NCBI GenBank assembly: GCA_030603565.1
Contig: JAUVXM010000029.1
Location: forward strand, 1 to 32,175
Length of the DNA stretch: 32,175 nt
Direction: 5' to 3'
DNA from: Candidatus Aminicenantota bacterium
GTDB lineage: Bacteria > Acidobacteriota > Aminicenantia > Aminicenantales > Aminicenantaceae
Shown here in pieces: positions 8,342 to 16,350 of this stretch; position 1 is the stretch's first letter; each line of letters opens with the position of its first letter. The notes under the pieces are model-generated. The model had not been told where the DNA came from, searched no databases, and was given only the letters and a program-made list of their open reading frames with translations. The position numbers were made by a program, and so were the translations under genes.

Positions 8342-8435
8342 CACGAGTCGAGGTTGCAGCAGATACGAGGCACAGGGGACGCAGCTGTGGTCCTTCACCG
8401 CAAGTGCCCTGTAACGAAGTAGATGCGGTGAGATC
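8342..8435. repeat. 94-bp structured repeat, copy A
   Basis: It aligns without gaps to 31795-31888 with 65 of 94 positions identical. The best conserved parts are positions 1-10, 41-60 and 81-94. ACAGGG (8372-8377) can pair with CCCTGT (8407-8412), and TCACCGC (8395-8401) with GCGGTGA (8425-8431). The two helices interleave as a pseudoknot. TCACCGC can instead fold back on GTGGT (8387-8391) as a local hairpin. The strand of action is unknown. I cannot match it to a known riboswitch, ribozyme or mobile-element end. Confidence 0.6.
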
Positions 8436-8449
8436 GGCTCGCCTGTGTT

Positions 8450-8564
8450 AAAAAATGGCGATTAAAATAAAAAAAAGAAAAAAGAAAAAAGTTTCAATAA
8501 TCATTCTTGATGAAATCTTGCATATAACTGAAAAAAAATAATAATAAGCACATCGCCATTTTTT
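8450..8564. repeat. AT-rich unit with 13-bp inverted repeats
   Basis: The arms AAAAAATGGCGAT (8450-8462) and ATCGCCATTTTTT (8552-8564) are perfect complements around an 89-bp AT-rich, purine-rich core. The architecture resembles a small non-autonomous element or a cruciform-forming site. It contains the likely parA promoter and ends 24 bp before the parA start. Confidence 0.55.
8518..8547 (+). promoter_or_regulatory. Candidate parA promoter
   Basis: TTGCAT (8518-8523) and TAATAA (8542-8547) are 18 bases apart upstream of parA. The region is so AT-rich that chance matches are likely. Confidence 0.35.
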
Positions 8565-8578
8565 TATGAATAGTTCAG
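8556..8578 (+). repeat. Copy 1 of dispersed 23-bp motif
   Basis: CCA, a run of 7 T, then ATGAATAGTTCAG. The same motif with 6 T occurs at 31055-31076. It overlaps the right arm of the inverted-repeat unit and ends 10 bp before parA. Confidence 0.55.
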
Positions 8579-8588
8579 GCAAAATTAG

Positions 8589-9344
8589 ATGAATAAGATA
8601 ATCTCGGTGGCCAATCAAAAGGGAGGCGTAGGCAAGACAACCACTGCCATTAATCTTGGCGCTTCCCTGGCATTGAAAGATCAGAGGGTTCTTATTGTCG
8701 ATTTTGATCCTCAGGGGATGGCAACCACTGGATTAGGCATAAATAAGAAGGAAAACCTCGGGGTCTACCCACCGCTTATGAATGGCAAGTATTTAATGGA
8801 TTATGTCCTGCCGACTGAGGTGGATAATTTTTATGTGTGCCCCTGTTCTAAGGAATTATCAGGATTTGAAGCCGAGATACATTCCGAGAAAAACCGGGAA
8901 ACTCGACTGAAGGAAACGCTGAACCGAGTCAGAAATAAATTCAATTTTATCCTCATCGACTGTCCCCCCTCATTGGGATTCCTGACTATTAATGCCCTGA
9001 CGGCTGCAGATTCTATCTTGATTCCGGTACAAACAGAATTTTTTTGCATGCAGGGCATGCCCGACCTTTTGAATACACTCGATAAAGTGAGGGAATGTCT
9101 CAACCCTTCGCTCGTCATAGAAGGGATTATTCTTACTATGTATGATGAACGGACAAACCTGTCCAAGCAGGTAGCACAAGAAATCCGCCAATGCCTTCAA
9201 AGCGTTGTCTATAAGGTTATTATTCCAAGAACGGTTAAGCTTGCTGAAGCGCCGAGCTTTGGGAAGCCGGCTCTTGTTTATGATATCAAATCCAAAGGAG
9301 CGCAATCCTATATAAAATTAGCCGAGGAGTTGCTAAATCGATGA
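8589..9344 (+). CDS. parA: Chromosome partitioning ATPase ParA (Soj)
   Basis: The 251-residue protein opens with the deviant Walker A motif K-G-G-V-G-K-T-T-T (residues 10-18) and has the D-F-D-P-Q-G switch and the D-C-P-P-S-L Walker B region. The short N-terminus, without an extra DNA-binding domain, marks it as a chromosomal ParA. It binds DNA non-specifically as an ATP dimer and moves ParB-parS complexes. The ribosome site is weak. Its stop overlaps the parB start by 4 bp. Confidence 0.96.
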   Translation: MNKIISVANQKGGVGKTTTAINLGASLALKDQRVLIVDFDPQGMATTGLGINKKENLGVYPPLMNGKYLMDYVLPTEVDNFYVCPCSKELSGFEAEIHSEKNRETRLKETLNRVRNKFNFILIDCPPSLGFLTINALTAADSILIPVQTEFFCMQGMPDLLNTLDKVRECLNPSLVIEGIILTMYDERTNLSKQVAQEIRQCLQSVVYKVIIPRTVKLAEAPSFGKPALVYDIKSKGAQSYIKLAEELLNR

Positions 9345-10186
9345 AAAAGAAAGCATTAGGTAAAGGCTTGAAAGCATTCCTTCCAGAAGAATACGGTATT
9401 TTAAAGGAAGAAAAATTTATTGAAGTGGATGTTGAAAAATTCAAGCCCAACCCACATCAACCTAGGTCTAACTTTAATCCAGAAACTCTGGAAGAACTTG
9501 CCAGGTCAATAAAAGAGACAGGCATTCTTCAGCCGATTGTGGCCGTGCCTGAAGAGAATTATTATAAGATTATTGTCGGAGAACGCAGGTGGCGTGCCGC
9601 CCAAAAGGCAGGAATTAAAAAAATACCTACTCTGATACGGAAGATGACCGAACCACAGCAGCGTGAAGCATCGTTGATCGAAAACCTGCAGAGAGAAGAT
9701 TTAAATCCCATGGAAATTGCCACAGCTTATCAGGGAATGACTTTGGACCTTCATTATACCCAACAAGAAGTCGCTGAAAAAGTAGGAAAAGACCGGGCAT
9801 CTGTTGCCAATTATATGCGTTTGCTCAAGTTGCCTGAAGAGATTCAGGAAATGCTGTCACAAAACCAGCTCTCTATGGGGCATGCCAGGGCCCTGATCGC
9901 GATCAAAGAACCGGAGGTTCAGATTTCCTTTGCCCGCCAAATCATTAAAAAGAACCTTTCGGTACGCAATATCGAGAAAACAATTAGTAAAATCAAGGAT
10001 AATCCGCAAAAGAAGCAAAAACCGGCTCTCGACCCCGACCTGATGGCGCTTCAGGATGATTTTATCAAACTGTTGAGCACAAAAGTGGCTATATCCGGCA
10101 GTGCAAAGAAGGGGATCATTAAAATCCATTACTTCTCCCTTGATGAATTGAATCGTATTTATGATAAATTAAAAGGAGTTAAATAA
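9341..10186 (+). CDS. parB: Chromosome partitioning protein ParB (Spo0J)
   Basis: The 281-residue protein has the N-terminal CTPase/ParB domain with G-E-R-R-W-R-A-A, the [12 protein letters not shown] segment and a helix-turn-helix with [10 protein letters not shown]. It ends in a short dimerisation tail. It binds parS (a perfect site is at 8310-8325), uses CTP to clamp and slide along DNA, and stimulates ParA. Its stop overlaps the next start by one base. Confidence 0.96.
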   Translation: MKKKALGKGLKAFLPEEYGILKEEKFIEVDVEKFKPNPHQPRSNFNPETLEELARSIKETGILQPIVAVPEENYYKIIVGERRWRAAQKAGIKKIPTLIRKMTEPQQREASLIENLQREDLNPMEIATAYQGMTLDLHYTQQEVAEKVGKDRASVANYMRLLKLPEEIQEMLSQNQLSMGHARALIAIKEPEVQISFARQIIKKNLSVRNIEKTISKIKDNPQKKQKPALDPDLMALQDDFIKLLSTKVAISGSAKKGIIKIHYFSLDELNRIYDKLKGVK

Positions 10187-10602
10187 TGAAAGAAAAGAAA
10201 AAAGAAATCGATGAAACAAAAATCACGGGATTTTTTGATAAAAACACCAAAATTGATGGCGAATTGGAATTTAAAGGGTCCTTCAGAATCGACGGCTATT
10301 TTCAGGGGAAAATAAATTCTGACTCCATCCTGATCGTAGGTGAAAACGGTAAAGTTGAAGCTGATATTAAAGTCGGATATATTATTATTAGTGGCGAAAC
10401 CAAAGGAAATATTCACGCCAAGGAAAAAGTGGAGATCCATTCAAGCGGTCGTGTTTTCGGCAATATTATTTCCCCTAAACTTTCTATCGAAGAAGGAGCT
10501 TATCTCGAGGCAAATTGTCAGACAAGCGATAAGCCCCCAAAACCCATAAAGGAAAGTAAGCCATTAGAAAAAGAGGATGTAAAACCTGAGGATGAGAGGT
10601 GA
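10186..10602 (+). CDS. Bactofilin family cytoskeletal protein
   Basis: The 138-residue protein has a central domain of short beta repeats (about residues 14-110), with the bactofilin pattern of I-D-G-x-F-x-G and repeated V-x-G-x-I turns, and a charged, Pro-rich C-terminal tail. Bactofilins polymerise without nucleotide and scaffold envelope or chromosome-positioning functions. It follows parB with a one-base overlap and a good AAGGAG ribosome site. ParAB-bactofilin association is known from Myxococcus. It also bridges to the Kdo genes. Confidence 0.9.
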   Translation: MKEKKKEIDETKITGFFDKNTKIDGELEFKGSFRIDGYFQGKINSDSILIVGENGKVEADIKVGYIIISGETKGNIHAKEKVEIHSSGRVFGNIISPKLSIEEGAYLEANCQTSDKPPKPIKESKPLEKEDVKPEDER

Positions 10603-11321
10603 AACAAGCTGTAGGTATTATCCCGGCCCGCTATGGATCAACTAGATTTCCGGGGAAACCTCTGGCTGCGATTCTGGGAAAGCCAATGCTCCAGTGGGTA
10701 TATGAGCGGGCATGCAGCGCCCGCAACCTTTCCCGTGTCATAATAGCAACCGATGATGAAAGAATACTTACAGCTTCTAAGGCTTTTGGAGCGGAAGCGA
10801 TAAAAACGTCTGCTTCCATTGTTTCTGGTACGGAAAGGGCTGCAGAAGTCGCGCGCGATCTCGATTCACAAATAATAATAAACATTCAAGGGGATGAACC
10901 CCTTATCAAAGCTGAAATGATCGATTCTCTGGTGGAAGCCTTACAGGAGGATTCCCTGCCTATGGCTACCCTGGTTTTAAAAACAAAGGATCTTACTCTT
11001 CACAAAGATAAAAATATAGTCAAAGTAGTGATCGATGAGCAGGGGTTTGCCCTATATTTTTCCCGCAGTCCGGTCCCTTTTCAAGCTTCGGATTATTTCT
11101 GGCAGCATATAGGTATCTATGGCTATCAAAAAACTTTTCTCCTCCGGTTCAGCCGGCTCCCCGCTTCCCGGCTTGAAAAGACGGAGGATCTTGAACAACT
11201 TAGAGCACTGGAAAACGGATTCCGGATTAAAGCAATTGAAACTTTACATTCTACCTTGAGTGTTGATGCTCCAGAGGATATAATCAAAGTGGAAAAGAAA
11301 ATAAAAGAAGGTACTGACTGA
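10599..11321 (+). CDS. kdsB: CMP-Kdo synthetase (3-deoxy-manno-octulosonate cytidylyltransferase)
   Basis: The 240-residue nucleotidyltransferase starts with the signature I-I-P-A-R-Y-G-S-T-R-F-P-G-K-P-L and includes N-I-Q-G-D-E-P-L. It activates Kdo with CTP for transfer to lipid A. The start is GTG at 10599, overlapping the bactofilin stop by 4 bp. An ATG start in frame would cut into the signature. kdsA follows after one base. Confidence 0.95.
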   Translation: MKQAVGIIPARYGSTRFPGKPLAAILGKPMLQWVYERACSARNLSRVIIATDDERILTASKAFGAEAIKTSASIVSGTERAAEVARDLDSQIIINIQGDEPLIKAEMIDSLVEALQEDSLPMATLVLKTKDLTLHKDKNIVKVVIDEQGFALYFSRSPVPFQASDYFWQHIGIYGYQKTFLLRFSRLPASRLEKTEDLEQLRALENGFRIKAIETLHSTLSVDAPEDIIKVEKKIKEGTD

Positions 11322-11322
11322 T

Positions 11323-12153
11323 ATGAGCACCTTAGCCAAAGAGATTAAAGTCGGAAAAAGCGTCATGATTGGCGGCCGCAATACTTTTTTTTTGATTAGC
11401 GGCCCTTGCGTTATAGAAAATGAAGACCATGCCTTTGAGCTGGCTAAAAAAATAAAAATCATCTGCGCAGAGCTTGAAATACCTTTTATATTTAAAGCTT
11501 CTTTTGACAAGGCCAACCGCTCCTCCTTAAAATCATATCGCGGACCCGGATTAAAGGAAGGACTGCGCATTCTGGAGCAGATAAAAGAAGAGTTGGATGT
11601 GCCGGTAATATCAGATGTGCATGAATCCAGCCAGATCCAAAAAGCCGCAGAAGTATTGGATATTATCCAGATTCCGGCTTTCCTATGCCGGCAAACCGAC
11701 TTGCTGCTGGAAGCTGCGCGTAGTAAAAAGCCTGTGAATATAAAAAAGGGGCAGTTTTTATCACCTGGTGAGATGAAAAATGCAGTAGATAAAATCCTAA
11801 GCCAGGGGAATGAGGATATTTTACTAACGGAAAGAGGAACCTCTTTCGGCTATAACAACTTGGTTTTTGATGTTCGTTCTATCCCGATCATGAGAGAATG
11901 GGGGTTTCCGGTTGTCATTGATGCTTCCCACAGTGTTCAAAAACCGGGGGGAAAAGGAATTTCATCCGGAGGCGAGGCCCATTTTATACCCTATATTGCC
12001 AAGGCCGGAATAAGTGTCGGGGCGGACGGCCTCTTTATTGAAACCCACAACAGCCCGGATAAAGCCCTTTCGGACGGACCTAACTCGTTTAATATAAGGG
12101 ATTTACAAGGTATGCTGACGCAGGTCCTGCGGTTAAAGAAGGCAGTAATATAA
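11323..12153 (+). CDS. kdsA: 3-deoxy-8-phosphooctulonate synthase, metal-dependent type
   Basis: The 276-residue protein condenses arabinose-5-phosphate and PEP to Kdo-8-phosphate. Recognisable motifs are S-G-P-C-V-I-E-N, K-A-S-F-D-K-A-N-R-S-S, R-G-P-G-L-K-E-G and D-A-S-H-S-V-Q-K-P-G-G. The Cys in S-G-P-C-V sits where E. coli KdsA has Asn and the Aquifex enzyme has its metal-ligand Cys, so this is probably the metal-requiring class. It ends the parA-to-kdsA run. A 181-bp gap with a new promoter follows. Confidence 0.95.
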   Translation: MSTLAKEIKVGKSVMIGGRNTFFLISGPCVIENEDHAFELAKKIKIICAELEIPFIFKASFDKANRSSLKSYRGPGLKEGLRILEQIKEELDVPVISDVHESSQIQKAAEVLDIIQIPAFLCRQTDLLLEAARSKKPVNIKKGQFLSPGEMKNAVDKILSQGNEDILLTERGTSFGYNNLVFDVRSIPIMREWGFPVVIDASHSVQKPGGKGISSGGEAHFIPYIAKAGISVGADGLFIETHNSPDKALSDGPNSFNIRDLQGMLTQVLRLKKAVI

Positions 12154-12214
12154 ACAAGAAATTGATTTATTGCAGCCTGGATTACTCAATAATCGAAGGC
12201 TATTCAGTTTGCAG

Positions 12215-12243
12215 TCGACAGTTGGAAGGAAAATCGTTATACT
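12215..12243 (+). promoter_or_regulatory. Promoter of the kdsD operon
   Basis: TCGACA (12215-12220) and TATACT (12238-12243) are 17 bases apart, giving a leader of about 85 nt before kdsD. It is the only good sigma-70 match seen in the kdsA-kdsD gap. Confidence 0.5.
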
Positions 12244-12334
12244 AAAATCAGTTAACCTTAACTATTCAAAAAACAGGTCGATTACAAAGATAGATTACCG
12301 TGTGAACGAAATGGTCAAAAGGTGATTTTTAATC

Positions 12335-13306
12335 ATGAAAAAAGACGAGATAATTCAAATTGCAAAAGATGTGCTGAAAATCGAATCCCATGCAGTCCAG
12401 GCACTGGTGGAACAAATAGACGAAAACTTCAGCTGTGCTGTTGAACTCTTATCCCAGGCGGAATCCCGGATTATAGTTACTGGGATAGGAAAATCCGGCT
12501 TAGTAGCCCGAAAAATCGCGGCCACTCTCTCAAGCTGCGGATCGCCTGCCATATTCGTCCACCCGGTCGAAGCGGGGCATGGAGACCTCGGGATGATTAT
12601 GGCAAAAGATATCATGCTGGCCCTCTCCTATAGTGGTGATACCCGCGAGATTGTTGGGATATTGGATTTTGTCAAAAGAATCGGGATAAAACTAATTGGT
12701 ATTACCGGAAATAAAAAATCGAAGTTGGCTAAGTACAGTGACATCACTCTGGAAGTAAAAGTAGAGAGAGAGGCAGACCCGAGTGGAATGATACCTACGT
12801 CCAGTTCAACCGCTTTCCTTGCTTTGGGAGATGCACTTGCTATTGCTCTTATGAAACAAAAGGGCTTCAGCAAAACGGACTTTGCCTTCTTTCACCCAAA
12901 AGGTCAGCTGGGCAAGAAACTGACCAGAATAGAAGGGTTGATGCACAAAGGCCGCCAGATCCCTTCGGTTTCCCGGGCTGCTCCTATGCTGGAAGTGCTG
13001 GAAGAGATGTCTTCCAAGCATCTGGGGATGACCTGTATTGTCGATGACAACAACAAGCTTATTGGGATTATTACTGATGGAGATGTAAGGCGCTTGCTGC
13101 AAAAATATGGGGAAACTTTGACAGAAAAAACTGCTGAAAAGTGTATGACTCCCCATCCTCAATCTATAGACAAAGATGAGTTAGCTACAAAAGGTTTAAA
13201 TATTATGGAAAAAAACAAAATAACTTCTCTCATTGTAACAAATAAAGACGATGAAGTATTGGGGATAATCCATCTGCATGACCTCTGGCGAACAGAAATG
13301 ATCTAA
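12335..13306 (+). CDS. kdsD: Arabinose-5-phosphate isomerase (KdsD/KpsF)
   Basis: The 323-residue protein has an N-terminal SIS sugar-isomerase domain (about residues 35-170, with G-I-G-K-S-G and S-Y-S-G-D-T) and two CBS domains (about 205-320). This is the usual KdsD architecture and length. It converts ribulose-5-phosphate to arabinose-5-phosphate, the first Kdo step. AAGGTGA before the ATG is a good ribosome site. kdsC follows after 17 bp. Confidence 0.95.
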   Translation: MKKDEIIQIAKDVLKIESHAVQALVEQIDENFSCAVELLSQAESRIIVTGIGKSGLVARKIAATLSSCGSPAIFVHPVEAGHGDLGMIMAKDIMLALSYSGDTREIVGILDFVKRIGIKLIGITGNKKSKLAKYSDITLEVKVEREADPSGMIPTSSSTAFLALGDALAIALMKQKGFSKTDFAFFHPKGQLGKKLTRIEGLMHKGRQIPSVSRAAPMLEVLEEMSSKHLGMTCIVDDNNKLIGIITDGDVRRLLQKYGETLTEKTAEKCMTPHPQSIDKDELATKGLNIMEKNKITSLIVTNKDDEVLGIIHLHDLWRTEMI

Positions 13307-13323
13307 CTTTAATAACCTGACCA

Positions 13324-13866
13324 ATGAATAACAAAGAACGCGCCCAAAGAATTAAGATGATACTTATGGATGTGGATGGAACTCTGACTGACGGTTTGCT
13401 TTTTGTTCTTCCGGACGGTCAGGAAATAAAATCCTATCACGTAAGAGACGGTATGGGCATTTTTATGGCACATTTAGCCGGATTCAAAACCGGGATCATT
13501 ACTGGCAAAACCTCGGAAAGCCTAAAAATCCGGGCTGAAAAACTCAAGATCATAGAGCTTTACCAGGGGATTATCCACAAAAAGAAAGTCTTTTTTGAAA
13601 TTCTTGACAAACACTCTCTTCAAGCTGAGGAGACCGCATATATTGGAGACGACTTGGGGGACTTACCAGTCATCAAGCTGGCGGGATTTTCTGGAGCCGT
13701 AGCTGATGCTCATATGGAGATCAAGAAACACAGCCACTTTATCTGCCGAAACCCCGGGGGGAAAGGTGCTGTCCGCGAATTTATTGAATTTATCTTTGAT
13801 TCCCAAAACAAATGGCAGATAATAGAGAGAAACCTTAACCAGTTGAAAAGCAAAGACTTATCATGA
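13324..13866 (+). CDS. kdsC: Kdo-8-phosphate phosphatase (HAD family)
   Basis: The 180-residue HAD phosphatase has the nucleophile motif D16-V-D18-G-T-L-T-D-G and the later motif Y-I-G-D-D-L-G-D-L-P. The short, cap-less form matches KdsC. It releases phosphate from Kdo-8-phosphate before KdsB acts. With kdsA, kdsB and kdsD it completes the Kdo pathway within about 3.3 kb. Confidence 0.93.
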   Translation: MNNKERAQRIKMILMDVDGTLTDGLLFVLPDGQEIKSYHVRDGMGIFMAHLAGFKTGIITGKTSESLKIRAEKLKIIELYQGIIHKKKVFFEILDKHSLQAEETAYIGDDLGDLPVIKLAGFSGAVADAHMEIKKHSHFICRNPGGKGAVREFIEFIFDSQNKWQIIERNLNQLKSKDLS

Positions 13867-13898
13867 GTTTTGCAATAAGATATTGAAGGAGGATAACT

Positions 13899-15272
13899 AT
13901 GGGATTAAATCCGGAAATATTCAGACAATATGACATAAGAGGTGTTGTTGGTAAGGACCTGACTGAAGAAAAAGTCGAAGTACTGGGCAAAGGAATAGGA
14001 ACATACCTGCGCGGCAGGCAGTGTCAGCAGGTTGCAGTGGGAAGAGATTGCCGCCTTAGCTCTCCGGCCTTTGCCAAAAGTCTTATCCGCGGTCTTATCT
14101 CCACGGGATGTGATGTCGTCGATCTGGGAACGATTCCAACTCCCCTGCTGTATTTCAGCATCTATCACAATAATTTAGAATCTGGAGTTATGATAACCGG
14201 CTCACATAATCCCCCGGAATTCAATGGATTCAAGATGATGGCCGGAAAGCAAACCCTTTTTGGTGATGATATTCAGGAAATATTCCAGCTGATTAAAAAG
14301 CAAAAATTCATCTCAGATAAAGAAGGGAAAGTCACGACCCTAAACATCAACCCTGAATATCATGATTATGTGGTAAATAATATCAAGCTTAAGAAAAAAC
14401 TAAAAGTCGTAGTAGATGCTGGAAACGGAACCGGCGGAGCAGTAGCCGTGCCGATATTTAAAGAGCTGGGCTGTGAAGTTGTCGAGCTGTATTGCGAGAT
14501 GGACGGCAATTTTCCCAACCATCATCCTGACCCCACTCTGCCTGAGGCTCTTGAAGACCTCATTAAAAAAGTTGAAGAAACGGGAGCGGACCTAGGATTT
14601 GCTTATGACGGAGACAGTGACCGCATCGGAGTCATTGATGATGCCGGAAATATCATATGGGGGGACAAACTGATGATCCTCCTGTCCCGGGATATCGTCC
14701 CGGCAAATCCCGGTGCGGTAGTAATCTCAGAAGTCAAAGCATCCCAGCTGCTTTACGATGAGATAGAAAAGCTGGGAGGGCGGCCGATCATGTGGAAAAC
14801 CGGTCATTCCCTGATCAAGAAAAAAATTCAAGAAGAACATGCTCTGCTGGCCGGAGAAATGAGCGGACATATCTTTTTTGCGGACAGGTTTTTCGGATTT
14901 GATGATGCTATTTATTCATCGGCCCGGGTCCTGGAGATCCTTTCCCGCTCAGATACAAAACTATCCCTGATGCTCTCTGACCTGCCCCAGACCTATGTCA
15001 CCCCTGAAATCCGAATATACTCTTCCGATGAAGTCAAATTTAAGATTGTGGAAGATGTCAAGAATAAACTATCTCAGAAATACCCGGTAATTGATATCGA
15101 CGGCGTTCGGGCTATATATCCTTCAGGATGGGCCCTTGTACGCGCCTCAAACACTCAGGGCTCCTTAGTCCTGCGCTTTGAGGCCAATGCCCAGGAAGAG
15201 CTTGATTCAATGCGCAAAGAAGTCGAGGGCACTATTGAAGACGCTATCCGCAAGCTAGAAAAGGAAAACTGA
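13899..15272 (+). CDS. manB: Phosphomannomutase/phosphoglucomutase (AlgC/ManB type)
   Basis: The 457-residue alpha-D-phosphohexomutase has the catalytic phosphoserine loop T-G-S-H-N-P-P-E-F-N-G, the metal loop Y-D-G-D-S-D-R and the sugar loop G-E-M-S-G-H. It converts mannose-6-phosphate to mannose-1-phosphate and may also act on glucose. A strong GGAGGA ribosome site precedes the ATG. manC starts one base after its stop, so the pair supplies GDP-mannose. Confidence 0.92.
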   Translation: MGLNPEIFRQYDIRGVVGKDLTEEKVEVLGKGIGTYLRGRQCQQVAVGRDCRLSSPAFAKSLIRGLISTGCDVVDLGTIPTPLLYFSIYHNNLESGVMITGSHNPPEFNGFKMMAGKQTLFGDDIQEIFQLIKKQKFISDKEGKVTTLNINPEYHDYVVNNIKLKKKLKVVVDAGNGTGGAVAVPIFKELGCEVVELYCEMDGNFPNHHPDPTLPEALEDLIKKVEETGADLGFAYDGDSDRIGVIDDAGNIIWGDKLMILLSRDIVPANPGAVVISEVKASQLLYDEIEKLGGRPIMWKTGHSLIKKKIQEEHALLAGEMSGHIFFADRFFGFDDAIYSSARVLEILSRSDTKLSLMLSDLPQTYVTPEIRIYSSDEVKFKIVEDVKNKLSQKYPVIDIDGVRAIYPSGWALVRASNTQGSLVLRFEANAQEELDSMRKEVEGTIEDAIRKLEKEN

Positions 15273-15273
15273 T

Positions 15274-16350
15274 ATGGGTATTTATGCAGTAATAATGGCA
15301 GGTGGCAGCGGGACGCGTTTTTGGCCATTAAGCCGCAAGCAAAAACCCAAACAATTCCTTCCCATCATCAGTGAAAAAAGTATGATCGAAGAAACAGTCA
15401 ACCGCCTCCTGCCAAAAATACCGAAGACGAATATCTACACTATTGCCGGGGAAAAGCACACACAGGTCATCAAAAGCCTTCTGCCGGATATTCCTGTAGA
15501 AAATTTCTTAATAGAACCGCAAGGCAGAAATACAGCCCCGTCATTGATCCTGGCTACAGCAGTGATTTATTTAAAAAATCCGGCAGCTGTTGTGGCGGCT
15601 CTTCCTGCGGATCATCTTATTCAAGATGAAAAATTTTTCCTGGAAAAGATTAGATCGGCTGCAGAAGCCGCCCGGAAGCTGAAACATATCATAACCTTCG
15701 GAATCCCCCCCAGTTTCCCTTCAACAGGATTCGGTTATATTTGTTTTTCTGACAAAGACCCTTCCCGAGTACAGGGAGAAGATTTCTATCCGGTCCAGGA
15801 GTTTAAAGAAAAGCCTGACTATAACAAAGCAAAATCCTTCTTAAAAGCCGGGAATTATTTCTGGAATTCAGGGATGTTTCTATGGCGGGCTGATGTTTTT
15901 GCAGAAAAGCTTGAAAAATACGCCCCTGAAATTTTTCCCTTCTGGACCCAGATGCTGGAAGCGCTTCGTAATAACGACCAAGCACAGCTTGCTGATATCT
16001 TTGCGAAAATACCGGCCACTTCCATTGATTATGCCCTTATGGAAAAAGCGGAAGGCGTTGCCATGTGTACAGGAAATTTCGGGTGGTCCGATGTAGGGGC
16101 CTGGTCATCCCTGGCTGATATCTGGAGGCAGGATGAAAACAATAATGTTAGCAGAGGAGAAAATATCCTTCTGGAAGCTGAAAACTGCATCCTGTATAAC
16201 CCGGGCAAATTAACAGCACTTGTGGGAGTGAAAGATCTAATAGTTGTAGACACAAAAGATGCCCTGCTTATCTGCCGGAAAGATCAAGATCAAAAAGTCA
16301 AAACTATTGTCGAAAAAATAAAAAAGATGGATAAAAAAGAATATTTATGA
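15274..16350 (+). CDS. manC: Mannose-1-phosphate guanylyltransferase
   Basis: The 358-residue protein has the nucleotidyltransferase signature M-A-G-G-S-G-T-R-F-W-P-L-S-R-K and the F-K-E-K-P-D motif. It makes GDP-mannose for glycans. It lacks the C-terminal cupin isomerase domain of the long bifunctional type, consistent with its length. The stop overlaps the next gene by 4 bp. Confidence 0.94.
   Translation: MGIYAVIMAGGSGTRFWPLSRKQKPKQFLPIISEKSMIEETVNRLLPKIPKTNIYTIAGEKHTQVIKSLLPDIPVENFLIEPQGRNTAPSLILATAVIYLKNPAAVVAALPADHLIQDEKFFLEKIRSAAEAARKLKHIITFGIPPSFPSTGFGYICFSDKDPSRVQGEDFYPVQEFKEKPDYNKAKSFLKAGNYFWNSGMFLWRADVFAEKLEKYAPEIFPFWTQMLEALRNNDQAQLADIFAKIPATSIDYALMEKAEGVAMCTGNFGWSDVGAWSSLADIWRQDENNNVSRGENILLEAENCILYNPGKLTALVGVKDLIVVDTKDALLICRKDQDQKVKTIVEKIKKMDKKEYL

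Larger units (their letters stand above)
8203..8588 (+). other. Non-coding gap between mnmG and parA
   Basis: This 386-bp gap has no convincing gene. In order it holds a short hairpin right after the mnmG stop (8202-8217, not followed by a T run), the parS site (8310-8325), the 94-bp structured repeat A (8342-8435), an AT-rich stretch between 13-bp inverted repeats (8450-8564) and a 23-bp motif (8556-8578) that recurs at 31055-31076. One DnaA-box-like sequence, TTATTCACG, occurs at 8337-8345. There is no cluster of such boxes, so an origin is not claimed. Confidence 0.7.

Noticed and set aside
8342-8435. The 94-bp element as tRNA, tmRNA or an integron attC site
   Set aside because: There is no cloverleaf, no CCA-type acceptor and no tmRNA ends. 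The attC core sites (GTTRRRY and RYYYAAC) are not placed at the ends.
8203-8588. Replication origin between mnmG and parA
   Set aside because: The gap is AT-rich and near parS, but only one imperfect DnaA-box-like sequence (8337-8345) is visible. That is too little to call an origin.
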